Source of the DNA: Pocillopora verrucosa
Lineage: Eukaryota > Cnidaria > Anthozoa > Scleractinia > Pocilloporidae
NCBI RefSeq assembly: GCF_036669915.1
Contig: NC_089314.1
Span: 4,168,120-4,232,119 of the forward strand
DNA length: 64,000 bases
Direction: 5' to 3'
This document shows positions 12,153-24,456 of this stretch, one piece after another (position 1 is the stretch's first letter; each line of letters opens with the position of its first letter). Both the position numbers and the translations under genes were made by a program. The notes beneath the pieces were generated by a model, which had not been told where the DNA came from, ran no database searches, and saw only the letters and a program-made list of their open reading frames with translations.

Positions 12153-15100
12153 TTAAGCCACTGTAGTTGTATTGAAGTGTAGTGTACGTGCCGCTGGCCG
12201 GTAATTAGCAAAAAACTGATGAGCTTGTTGAGTTAGTAGCTGTTGATCAGGAGTTTTACCGCATGCTACCTGCTCCCATGCTGAGTCAAGCTGCCAAAAT
12301 AAAACACCCCACAGAAAAGATTAAGGTTTGTTAAGAAAAAAGTAGGAGCTAATTACAGCTACTGAAGACATCAATTGCAGGGGCTTTACTTCTTACAACT
12401 CTGCTCAGAAAGTCAGTAAAACGTTGGCACCAGGCTCTGGTTGTTCAGTGGATAACTCTGTATCTGGCAGATAGTGCAGTACATTTTGTTAACACTTATC
12501 GGATGGACAGTGATTTATCTGGTGGAGAGCATTATCTGCCCTTTGAACAACTGGGTTCAGAAGTCAAACCATACCTTTGGTGCTGATTTCTGTGGCGTCT
12601 CTTGAAATTGCAGTATGCGCATGGGATGCCCTTTCCTTCTGTGCCGCTGAAATATAATTGTAGTAATTTAGCCACATGAGAATATTCATCTGCTACTAGA
12701 AAACATTTACATTCCTAGGGGGACACAGATTTTTCTCCTCTGTAAAGCTATGGTGAAGAAACAAATAATGTATCTTCTAATTTTAAATATTTCATTTTAG
12801 CGGAGCTAGCAGAGCGTAGCCCCATAACTATACAAAATAGTAGTAACCCATCAAGCCGAAAAAATTTGGTTGTACGACCGTACAAGGCGCTACTTTTAAC
12901 ATGCGTGGTCCACTGTACTGCAGGCACACAAACACCATGGCTTTGTTCAGTAGTCCAGTGGTCAGTGCACTGGGCACTGAGTCGGACAACCCAGGTTCTA
13001 GTCCTGGCTGGGGCAAGGCATTGGTCTACAATTTGATGATTGGATAAAAAATTATCCCAAGACTGCTTTTGAACAATGGATTAACAAAACCTGGATTAAA
13101 ATTTAAGCTTGGGTTAGTGATAATCAGCCTTTGAACAACTGGGCCCATAGCAAGAATTCAAGGGACTGTGTTTACTTCTTGAAGGGAAACTGTGAAATCA
13201 TAATCTGCCAAGATTAATAAAGGATTAATAAGGGATTAATGAGGGATTTTAATTGCTTTTAGTGATTATTTTGTTGTTTCCCCATTCCATTTTGAACACA
13301 AAAATTGGTACTAAAATTTGCTACTTTGACCTTACTTTGTTCAAGAATAATCAATCTTTATTCTGCAAACTAAATTTAGGCATAACAGCAACACAGTTAC
13401 AGTTATGAAGTCTTAAAATGTATGGCATTGGAAGTGTTACTTAGTGACAAGCTGAGGTCTAAAGCAAACACTTGAGAGCCAAAAGTCACCTGAAAATCCA
13501 CAGCACTAGGGCATAAGAAATGTTCAACCTGTGTGGTTTGAGCCAGGTTTTTTCCACTTACTCCAGTTTCAGACGTCACAGAACTAGGTGTGGCGAAGGG
13601 GTTATGCTGGCCAAAGATCTCAGAAGGTTTGATAAATGATGAATCCTTGGAAGGTGAGGGTAAAACTGATGTCTGAACAACACCGGAATCCTCCTGAAGA
13701 CAACATAAACAAAGCATTTCTCAACACTTGTGGCACATGTCAATTTTCCCTGAAGTGCAGAGGCAAGCAAAAACCACCAGTAGAAAAAGTATACTAAAAT
13801 AAAGAGGTTAACTTGTCTGCAGAGAAGTTATAGGTATGTCTTACCCTTTAGATACAAGTGAAATATAACAAAAAGAGATATTTCATATCACATACCACAA
13901 CACACTCAACAATTGAAGAACTTTGTTCTTCTTCCATCACACTTGGTTGTTCTTCTGATCCATTGGCAGTAGATGCTGATGTTGTTTTGCTCATCTTGGC
14001 ATACTTTTCCTCAAGGGAGGTCCGTACTCTAAAGGATGTTTTTCCCCCACTACAGGATAAGTGAACACCACTTTCTTCTTCCTCCCGTTTCATGATTTCA
14101 TTGAAATCTGCTTCAAAATTGTCTGGTGTCTGAAAAAAAAATTTACAGCTGGTAAGTTTCAAAACATGATACAGCTGTAAAAGCTGGATTTATGTCTGTC
14201 ACTCCAGAGCAACATTTTTCCATAATACAGAATGCAAGTTTATTAAAGCCCCTTGAGTCTACCCCAAAGATACCTGTATCTAGTGGGGTAAAAATTTACA
14301 CCAACTAAAAGGTGTTCATTAAAAAGTCCCTTCATCTCAGCATCAACCAAGTCATATACATGTAGGAGAAATAGTGGCTACAATCCACGTCACAATTGTA
14401 TGAAAATTTCCCCCTTCCCTGGCCCCTGAAAAAAATAACATCTTGCGGAGAGCAGGGTCTTTTAACAAACTTGACATGGGTTGTCACCCATGGTTATTAC
14501 TCAGAAGGCTGTTGTCACTGTCATTTATTGTTCATTCCAAAATATTTAGAGAATATTGAAGAGAAGTGATTGAATAGAGTGCTCTAATAATAATCAACCA
14601 ATTGAGCTGTGCCATGAAAGCTGTAAGGGCACTAAGTTACATAACCTGTTACATAACCTCAAAAGTTACATAACCTGTTATCTTCAAATATCCAACTCAC
14701 ATGTGCCATTTTCGTGTCATTGAACACTTTCAGGGCATTTTTAAATGGTGTTGGAGTGCGTGGAGATACACATAATAAAGTTCTTCTGATGCGTGGAGTT
14801 CGGAAAGGATCCTCCCCTGAGCTTGCTTCTAGTACACCAGGAGTATGCAGTGTTGTGTTTGTTAAACTGACTTGAATTTTTTCACAAGCTGGAGTTGACG
14901 TCTGAACTTTGCTTGAATTTACAGGTGAATTAAGGAACTGCGAAGGTGAGAATGGCAAGAGCTTGATGGGGGTGGCCCCTTTAGGACTGCTGAAAGATAC
15001 TTCTGTATTGACACTGTGACTGAAATCATGGTCAGCAGACTGAAGGTATAGGGTTAAGGATTATGCCTCACACAACAAATTGATAAAAAACAAAGAATGC

Positions 15101-18100
15101 AGTAGAAAAAAAATTAAATTTTTTAAACTTGAGTCAATCAATTTTTGAAGGATACTTTTCTTTTACGCCCTCGTCTAAGAATAGTTGGAGGTGTGCTAAA
15201 CCTGTTCTGCATTACAGGTGAAGTAATAGGTATTAAAGATCTGAAAATGGAAGAAAAATTATAAAAACAGAAGACCTTTGCAAGTTGTGGACATGCCTTC
15301 ATCTCTCCTTACTAAATAAACACTGATCAGCCAATGTTTAGGACGATGCAAATCAATGTTAACTCTTTACACCCTAACATTGGTACAAATATTATCCTTA
15401 AAGTCCTCTTGACATTTCCTGAGGTGCTGACAAGAACTTGTTTAACAATCAAGATCTTTTTTCAGTTGGTGATCATTTCCTTTATTCTCATGACCTATAT
15501 GTGTGATTTAGGGGTGATACTAGACACTAGACATTCTTGAGGGTCAAAATGTTCCACACAGGTCACTGAATATGTTCTTGTTCTTGAAGGGAAGCAGTTC
15601 ATTCCAAAAACTCACCCGCCATCTGTTTGAAGACTGGCAATAGAATTCCCATCAAATCTGTATTCTGAGGAGGCAATTTTTCCTTAACATTAATGTGACA
15701 TACACATAGAACTAACTTTTACATACCATAAATCTAACACTGTGCTCTTTGGTAAGTTATCTTAAAGTGGCTTTCAACCTTTGCTTTAATTCGAGGAATC
15801 ATCATTAATAATGAAGGTGTAATAAGGTTTGAATAGAGATTTTCAACAAACCTGTGTTCTTGTAATATTCTGGAATACCCTAATAGTCTATTCCCTCTTT
15901 ATTGAACGGTTCATGTGATTGCTTATTGCTATAATTAAAATGTTACATGTTAACCTATCTCGACACAGGTTATAGCTGCCTGATGCTGCTTTTTTGTAAA
16001 GCTAAAGTTACACAAGCCACCTAAAACAAGTTAGTTGTTTTTCTATAGCACAGCCCTCTAAAGAGTATCAAATAATTATTTGTACCTTTGACAACAAACT
16101 GTGAGTGCAAAGAATAGACCACTTCTTGAGTTGAATCAAAGGACTTTATCTGTGCCCCATTTGACACTCTTCACACTATTAGTAAGCTGAAGAGCAACAC
16201 CTCTAAGGGCAAAACACTACTTTCTGATGCCAGTCAAGTTTTCCTCGTAAATGCACAGGCTAAACAATGAGGCTAAGACAGCTTACAAGTCTAGAGAGAT
16301 CATCTGACTTTACATGGGATTATTGTTAATTACAAAGTACCTCATAACCACTTCTAAAAGTTTGTTTTTAGGTATTTACACACTGGTTCCATGTTTGCAG
16401 GTGGACAAAAGTATGGCACATTACATAACTGAGACAGAACTCTAGCCTTACCTCTTGTTCCAGGAGAAGTCAATTTTGACAATGCCAAATTCTTGCCTAC
16501 ACAACTGTCCTTGTCAAATGAGCTGATATCACCCCAAGAGGAGGGATCCGAATCTAGCAGAGCATCTGAAGACTCTGGGGACAATATGAACGTATTTCTA
16601 AAGGGCGACATCAGGCTTGGGTTTGTTCCATTATTGTTGTTCTTTCTGCTCATAGAATGAAGAGTATCGTGACTTGTTGGTTTTGGTTTAATGTTTGTTA
16701 AGTCTGAGCTACTTCTGTTTCTAGTGCCTGGATGGCTGTTGTATTCAACCACTGATGGTAAATCATCATTAGATGAAGGATCAACTGTCTCCTCTCTCCT
16801 CCTTTTATCTGCAAGAGAAGAAAAATTACAATACCTTTCACAAGCATATGCCTCATTGCAACTGGAGTGCAAATTTGATAACTAGTAAAAGTATGTCATT
16901 GATTCCTCTTTAAGGACTGATTTTTTGCAAAAATTAACAATAGTAACCGCAGTTTTTACTTTTAACATTCCCAACAATCATGGCAAAACTGAAAGCAGTC
17001 GTGTTTGGAGCAAATTTTTCAAATATGGTTACATACATATATGCTTATTATTCAGAATTCTCTTTAAATTAAGGTTTTTTAATAGGAAATGCAGTGGATT
17101 AAAAATTAACTAAATACAGCTTCACACTTCAAATAAAATTAGCTCATTCCTTGACAAGCTATCACAATTTACCAGCCAAGAATTTTGCACTGTAGCCAGA
17201 ATTTCATTCAATTGCTAATAGTTAATGAACACACTCTTGATTTCTTCTTTGCTTTGATTAACCATCATGGTAACTTTTATTTAGTTGCCTTTTTGGTTGA
17301 AAAGTGCTCTAATTTGCTCCTTACTACCTGCACATTTCTCAGCAATACCTTATTTGTCCATTTATTTCTCTTCAGTAAGAATGGAGTTCCTGCACACTAA
17401 AAACCTTAGGAATAAAGCCCTAGGAGAAAATTCTGCTACATCTATAAATCCAAGCTTAGATGCATGCATTTTTACATCACATTGATTTGGCAAATTGACC
17501 AGGAATTAGAGAGAAAAATTTGTTGGTTCATGAGTTACTAGTAACAGCTACAGTAGAAATATACCAGTACTGCATATGGTAGAGTATTTAGTTTATTGTA
17601 TATCAGTTACAATGCAGTTTAATATTTTACCTTTCTTTGCTGAAAGAAGATGTCCTTTGCTGTACCGTTTTTCAGACTAAAGTGTAGAAAAAAATTCATT
17701 AATTGCTTTAGCCTCACATAATATTAGTACAGACTGTAGTCAAAATATTCACAGCGCTGAATGGAGAACCACACATATGCTGGTGGGACAAGTAATTAAA
17801 TATAGTATAAGGGGTACTCACACTAGCATGATTACCCCTGAATTATAATGAAGGAAGTCCAAAACAACCTTAAATTCACAATGCACTGATCTACCTTCCT
17901 TTAGGGACATCAGCTTCTCTAAGTTTCCTTACCAAATGGTATCTGATCTTTCTATAGTGATCATATCCTGCACTTTCCACTTTTCTTCTCATTGTTGAGT
18001 TCCAGTGGTTTTTAATTGAGTTGTCAGTCCTGTGGAGAGATTTAGGCAACAATCAAACATCAACAACAATGTTCTTACTGTAGCTCTGTAAACTGAGCAA

Positions 18101-21100
18101 AAGCAATGAGTGACCAATATCAATACAATATCAACCAGATAAGTGATGAGAACAAAGAAATATATTAATTTGGGGATAATTAGATGATCCAATACTAAAT
18201 TCTCTGAACTAATGTTATAAGAATTGTATAGTTGACAGTAAGGAGAATTACAAATTTGACCTGAGAGTTAAAGGGTTAATGGTGGCCCTCTAACACTATC
18301 AACTCAGTTCATAGAACCAAATTTTCAAGCAATACCCCCTACCCACACGGAATCACGGTTTCCCCTTTGTGCAAAGGCATGCGACAATACCCCATGCAAT
18401 CCCCCCCCTCCTCCCCAACCCACACAGCTTTGGTGAAATTCCCTTGCATTTAGACAAGGTAAAATTCCAGTCAATGCAAAGGTTTCAGCAATGTCTTGTG
18501 ACAGGCTCCAATATGGTTTTCCACTTTAACATGTTTGTTCCCCTTCCCAACATTTCCTGGAGCAAGTATTCATTTCCCACAATGGTTTATTAGTGTTGTG
18601 TCCTTGAAGGCTATAGCTCTGTCTCAATGGTTATCGCCCTGCAATTAGGGAGATTGTAGCAGTTCGCCTTCAACATAGCCTTTACCCCACCTAGCCTCAA
18701 TTCCTGATGTAGTTTGAGGTAAAAGGGGACACAAACCTCCCAGGTAACAATTTTGCTATCTCGGCCCATTTGTTGCCCATAGTAATGTGAGCTTCATAAA
18801 TAATCCTGTCTTCATCTTCAGTCCAAGCACATTTCTTGATTTGTGGGTTGAGATGATTGTGCCATCTACACAAAAATAAAACAGGAAAAAAAAACTGGCT
18901 TATAAATTGATTTTTTTGGTTTACTTCTGTTTATCTGTCTTTATTTCTGAGTTTTGCTCAGAATCATTGAAACTCTATTTCTAAGCTTCCATTTTCAAAA
19001 GAGGAATGTTGTGATGGCTCTGAAAGTTGTACTCTCAGTTACACAATTCTAAAAATATTAAGGCAAAATATCTGGAATATAACAAAATCAGATCCTAACT
19101 ATTACAAATTGTTATAGCATACCATTACACAGTTTGGTCAATCAGACACAAGACAATTAATTGAACTTATATTTAGTTTTACCTTTCACGACACTGTTTT
19201 CCAATCCTTCCTTTCAGATGCTGAGCAATAAGCGACCACCGTTTAGGTCCATACTTCCGCACAAGTTCCACAACTTTGTCATCCTCCTGTATATCAGGAT
19301 TACAGTTACACTTACTCCTAGTTGTCTAATATGACCCCTCTCAAGGAAATGTCAGCAGACATTTACATATTTACTTTTTCATTTACTTTTGTATCCTTTA
19401 TTAAATTATTTCAGTCCTTTAGTTAGCTAATGCCCACTTCCTAGAAGTCTTATAACTGAATATAATAATTGATTAGAAACTGCAGTGTTTATCAAATTTT
19501 CCATTTTTCAGATGTGGAATTTGCCTGAGGAAGGAGCTTATCTATAAAAAGCTTAATCTTCAATCACCGGCTCAGGGGTTTCAACAGATTATGATGTGGA
19601 TGGCAAAATTTGTGAATTAGGCAGCTAATGCAAGATTGACCTTCACTCTAATGTTGTTCATTTCAGAGAAAATAGGCAGCAATTTTTCCTCACATAGACA
19701 GCAAATTTTCCCAGTTGCTTGCTCCTATTGAAACCCTTACTAGCAAACAATCAAGTCCTTTTCAAAAAGTCAGTCAAATGCATGTGAAAGTTGAAACTAT
19801 CCTCAACTATTTGTGAGTACTATAAACAAGTTAAAATGTAAAATGTTCCAATGTTTCACTTTTCTGTTGAGATACAATGTATCTCATAATCTCAGTGATG
19901 ACAAAGATTAGTCACAATCTGAATTGCGTACTGACCTCTTTAGTCCATGGACCCTTCACTAGCTCTGGGTTTAGTACCTTCTGCCACCTGTGAAGACACT
20001 GGACATCTGTGCGATCAGGGAAATTATTTGCCACCTCCTTCCAACTATCAGTTCCAAGATCATCCACAAGTTCCTTTAATTTTTCATCCTAATAGTTCAA
20101 TTTTAAAATTTGTAATTATATCTATTGTATTTACCTCAGCATACTGTAACATCTAAAGGTAGAAGTTTCAGGTTATTTGTAAGAGTTTGGTATTAAAGTG
20201 AGACAATATTCCCTCCATAATGATTTCCTTGATTAAAATTTTGCATCTGTTGGATTATGTATAAACACCAGTGAAAATCAATAAACTGATCTCTCCAAAA
20301 GTTGAAACAGAAATGATATAACAAAGACAGTACTATTTATATTGCAAATTTTGCATGATGCAAATATGAAGGAATTTTGACAGTCAGCTGTGCCTTGTGT
20401 ATCCAATGACGATGCATATTTATTTATTTATTACTTGGTGCACATCTCACTCTGTTGCATTTCAAAGAGATCATGTAAGGTCCACATTGCAAACTGACTA
20501 GCATAAATTGCACATATAGGTTCTGCTGCCTGTCAAAGATGTAACCTTCATGAATTTGAGAAGATACAAAACAAACTAATTTATAAATTTAAAAATTGGG
20601 GAAAAAGCAGAAATGAAACCATTTCTACTGTTCAGGGCTCAACTGTTTCCCCTGTGCAAAAATGAAGCAAAAAAACTTTGGGTTAAAACAAAAATTTTGC
20701 TAAACACCAAAGCACACAATGTTTTTGCACCAGTACAAATGGAAGGAAAATTAGCAAATAGAATTGTAAGCATGTGAGAGGTGAAATGTTAGTGTCAAAA
20801 TGCCTTTGCTGACCTAGTCTGTTACTTTGAAGAGAAAACACTCATCACTACTTTTTTAAAGAAAAATGCATTTTAAGAAGAAAAACTCCCAGAAATAATT
20901 AGCACTTCCAAGTTAAATGTCTACAATGTATTTAAAGCAATCAATCTCCACTATCTTTAAGCAGAGTTGAAATAATCATCTTTAAATCAATGCTTCAGTG
21001 TTAACAAGTTATAAACAGAAAGCAACACAAATTCAATCGGTTTGAAATCAAACATTCAATATCGTTTAATCTCTCATATGCAAAGTGCCATCCTAGTGTA

Positions 21101-22451
21101 CACAAAATGTACGACATGCAGTAACACCTTTACACTTTTTTAAAATTGCAAATTATCTCCTCCAAGACAACGAATGCAGACCGAGGACTTTTACAACGAA
21201 ATATGAAATCTTCCAAATAACTGCGCAATCGAACATGGACGCCATCAACAGGCATGACGGCAGGACTATTCAAATTGATATCAATTAGGTGTAAAACAGA
21301 CTACCCAGAAAAATGTTTATAACTCGTACTTCATTGCATCATAAAAACTGCACTGAACTGTTTGATTTTACGGAGGTTCAGCAGAAGGCCTTGCACTAGT
21401 TCTACATGCCAAAAAAGTACAACAAACTTATTAGTTACACCCTCGAGACATAGTCGGCACGGAACGCATTTGCTTTATTCCGTTTCATATACATAAATTT
21501 GCCTTAATTACAAATTGTGTACATCTTTCATTTTCCCCGATTTGCCATTGCCTTCGAGAACGAGTGATCTTCTGCACAATTTTGGGACAAACACTTGATT
21601 AAACTTAAAGAAATGCGATGATAACGCCCAGATAAAGGCTGCAAAGAGATAGAATGCGAGTACGAGCCATATCTCATGCAGTAATACGATCTTTTTCAAC
21701 GGACATTCGAGATTTAAAATGGACTTCACAACATGCATGCTTGGTTACCTAAAAGTGCGTACGTTTTGTTAGGCCGTCCGGCGATAAGAGCGCATCAACT
21801 TTACACTTATCATACCTAAAACGCTTAACAAACCGGTAAACGCTGCATTAACTTCTTGACGAAGCCAAATACGAGAAACACGAGAAAAACAATCGTCGCC
21901 AAAACAAACTGTTATGAATGAATTAACCTAACGTTGGTCAATTCTTGCGCTATGCGTTAGAAAACATCCACCGGGGCTATGCAACAAAATGAGCGAAATG
22001 CGAGACAAACCGTCATATAACTGCAGTATTACAACTAAATTAAACGATTAAATGATACCTTAAGATCATTCAAACCCTATTTGCCGAAACAGTTGTGAAA
22101 TATAAAGGATTGCAAGAGCTAAATGCGCAAACCAACCTCCTCTTTCGTCCATCTTCCCTTGTTGATTTTCTTCTTTCGCCGCTGAGCCCTCAACGATGGT
22201 TCTTCCTCTACGGGAACATTATAACCTCTAAATCATAAACAAAAAAAGAAACACATTCATGACCATAGTTACGCATTTTAAACCCCCCTTCTCCTCAGAG
22301 CTGTCGCGTAATCAGTAGAGACGAAATGACCCCTGATCGGGGCATCGAAATTTTCGCTCTGCTAAAAAAAATGTCTAATTACACGCAAAGGTTTCTTTTC
22401 GGATTTAACTTACCTTGCAACCGACTCTGCTGCCTTAAGAAGAAGCAACAT
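12153..22451 (-). CDS. MYBL2: R1R2R3 Myb transcription factor, B-Myb type, 15 exons
   Basis: A DNA-binding transcription factor; the vertebrate B-Myb joins MuvB to activate G2/M genes. Exons (minus): 22451-22414, 22227-22137, 20088-19936, 19286-19183, 18865-18737, 18029-17933, 17676-17631, 16808-16452, 15664-15616, 15240-15156, 15039-14701, 14129-13896, 13693-13490, 12646-12575, 12290-12153; all phases agree, 711 residues. Three Myb repeats lie near residues 38-86, 90-138 and 142-190, with LVKGPWTKE and GKQCRERWHNHLNP. Exon 9 carries EYRFDGNSIASL, matching EYRLDG of B-Myb. LPFSPSQFLN (about 411-420) and TPTPFKNAL (about 478-486, the MuvB-binding segment in vertebrates) are conserved. The C-terminus has WEQVACGKTPDQ, like the Myb-family end. 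The start at 22451 is the first in-frame Met and keeps phase; a Met 8 nt upstream is out of frame. It may equally be called the single ancestral Myb, so the paralogue symbol is approximate. Confidence 0.93.
12938..13022 (+). mobile_element. tRNA-derived SINE head
   Basis: The phrase tagtccagtggtcagtgcac (A box) is followed by ccaggttctagtcctgg (B box) at about 12990-13008. The spacing is tRNA-like but the stems are imperfect. It lies in intron 14 of the Myb gene. Confidence 0.75.
15356..15550 (+). mobile_element. MITE-like repeat beginning TTAACTCTTTACACCC
   Basis: It contains gacatttcctgaggtgctgac and ttggtgatcatttcctttattctcatgacc. Related, partly inverted stretches occur near 28480-28625 and 32180-32310. 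No open frame of note. It lies in Myb intron 9. Confidence 0.5.
18066..18279 (-). mobile_element. MITE, inverted copy of the 26.7-kb element
   Basis: Read on the minus strand it starts TTAACCCTTTAACTCTCA and contains gtaattctccttactgtc and gatattgtattgatattg, all shared with 26727-26936. The far end is eroded. Confidence 0.65.
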
Positions 22452-23437
22452 TTCTGCATGAGGGGCCTTTAGGCATATTCCGTACTTCACAAAAGGGATT
22501 TGTCAATATTTAGCGTTGAGAGACGAACCTCCGTGTATTAGCAAAAGAGGCCCAGACGCGGCAGAAGACGCAAAGCGAATCAAAGAGAATTTGCACGTGT
22601 TACAGCACGCGTAAAGCCCGGATGTTCACTTCAAAACCTAAAATAACACTCTGTATTTTCACCATCCGATGAGAATCTAAATGAAAAGTGTGAAAATCTA
22701 ATTTCCGAATTTCCAAGTGAGAGAAATATGCAATTAAATGAGTTTAAAATCCTAAAGCAATCTGAACAAAACCTCGCTTACAACAGAACATTCGAAACGA
22801 GGCCGCATCGATCGATCGCGCAAGCAAATTGATCGGAGATTTAGACTTTGCAAATTTAGTATAATTTATGATTGTAAACGTTGGTAACAAATTCGCTGTA
22901 TTTTCCACTAAAAAAGGAGCAGTTAATTATAAACGGTCCGTGAAGATTTCTAACGAGTGCTAAATTGTTAAATCTGTAACTTAAATCGCGATCGACCTGA
23001 CGAATGTCTGAGGATGGTTGAAGACATGAGTAAACACTGCAGTCAACAGACAAATCAAGGGTAGAAATCTGGTTCACCAAACTAGACTTGGTAGCGTATA
23101 AACAAAGGTATATCATAGAAACATTTATATGAAATCTTGGGAATGGTTTTCATTTTGATCTTACAAAAATGCTTTGCATCGCGTTCTTACATCAATTTCA
23201 AAAATGGCGCGGAAATTGCGACATGATTGATGACAAATAATTTCAACTTTCGCGATCAGATCAGGGAATATAATGATTATTCATGGCAAAGAGCAACAAT
23301 CCTTACCGATAAAAATAGGCATTTGCCATCCTCGAGGAAATCCGTAGAAATCCTGAGCCAAAAACCCAGAAGGAACCCTACAATCCTTCGACCTTCTTTT
23401 TTGTTGTAAACCGAGATGCGGTTTGAATCACTCACGC

Positions 23438-23506
23438 TTCAAATAGACCGCCACGACTGCTTTCCTGTGATTGGTCGAAGGTCATATCTTGCTTTGTTTC
23501 GATTGG
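23438..23506 (-). promoter_or_regulatory. Putative CCAAT-CCAAT-CDE-CHR cell-cycle promoter module of Myb
   Basis: Read on the minus strand (toward Myb) the order is CCAAT (23506-23502), CCAAT (23474-23470), TGGCGG (23453-23448), a 4-nt spacer, and TTTGAA (23443-23438). The two CCAAT boxes are 32 bp apart, and the proximal one is again about 32 bp from TTTGAA. In vertebrate G2/M promoters, NF-Y binds CCAAT boxes at 31-33 bp spacing, and DREAM or B-Myb-MuvB binds CDE/CHR with exactly this 4-nt spacing. The match in sequence is direct; function is inferred. It lies about 1 kb upstream of the Myb start codon, so a spliced or long 5' UTR is implied. Confidence 0.6.
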
Positions 23507-24188
23507 TCGAAGCAAGTTCAAAATGTACGTCAATTCCTTGGGGACACATTTCCTATTTACCTACCACGAACTGATGTGAAAGAAGATGTTTTCGTCGCCA
23601 AAAGACAAAGAAAGCTGGTTTTGCGGCCAAAATTGTCGTGTTATAACTTTCTGAAAGGATGCTCGATTTGCAAGGTCATACAATCTACTGCGTTTTTACA
23701 GCAAACGTGGGGCTTGCGATCGACGAAAAATGCTGAGCTAATCGAGTTTATTTTCTAACTTTACTTTTTGTCTCGGCACGACACGTGGTAAACACGATCT
23801 TTTGAACCTAACACCTGACATTGACAAGGCTTCAGCCAGAGCTTCAGCACTAATCCAACTTCATCGTTTATCGGAAATTTCGCTTCTGCGTTCTATTTAT
23901 TATCACGTCGTTGAGATAGGAGAATCTTGACTTTAAAACACTAAAAAAAAATCCGATTCCCCTTAGCTTCCTCGATCGAGGTGTTACATAAGACTGGGTG
24001 ATGTTGTGTGTTGCCAAACTGAACTCAACACTCCTAGACTCAACTATTAAAGCAAGATCTCGAACGCAAAAGACATTAGGAACCCGTTATCTACGACTTT
24101 CTCTGCGTCCACAATTTCGGATCAGCGTACAACAGACCAAAACTAATGCGCAGGGTGCCTACTGCGCAATAATAATTTACAGTTTCTA

Positions 24189-24202
24189 AGGCGAATGGCA
24201 AC
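24189..24202 (+). promoter_or_regulatory. RFX X-box-like half-site upstream of BBS2
   Basis: The sequence aatggcaac matches the right half of the X-box consensus (ATRGYNAC), 83 bp before the BBS2 start, the usual position for ciliary genes. The left half does not match, so this is only a half-site. Confidence 0.35.
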
Positions 24203-24284
24203 CGCTTAATAATTCGTTTCCTTTTCACAAATAACGATTATGTGATCAATCCCACCCTTCTATATAACTAAAGATTCACTTGCA

Positions 24285-24424
24285 ATGCTTGTTCCTATTT
24301 TTACCCTCAAACTGGGCCATAAGATTCATCCTCGAACAGCAGCGTTAGGTCGTTACGATGGAAGACATCCATGTCTGACAGCAGGCACAACTGCTGGAAA
24401 GGTTGGCGATTTTTGTTTTGGTAC

Positions 24425-24456
<32 letters not shown>

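Larger units (their letters stand above)
22452..24284. promoter_or_regulatory. Shared intergenic region between divergent Myb and BBS2
   Basis: The two genes diverge from this 1.8-kb interval, so promoters of both should lie here. It holds a CCAAT/CDE/CHR module facing Myb (about 23438-23506) and an RFX-like half-site just before BBS2. No conserved protein is visible; 5' UTR exons of Myb may be present. Confidence 0.6.

Noticed and set aside
12828..13016. Minus-strand frame MPQPGLEPGLSD...
   Set aside because: Antisense reading of another tRNA-derived SINE; not a gene.
23202..23220. E2F site in atggcgcggaaattg
   Set aside because: Does not fit the TTTSSCGC consensus exactly; one base out of register.
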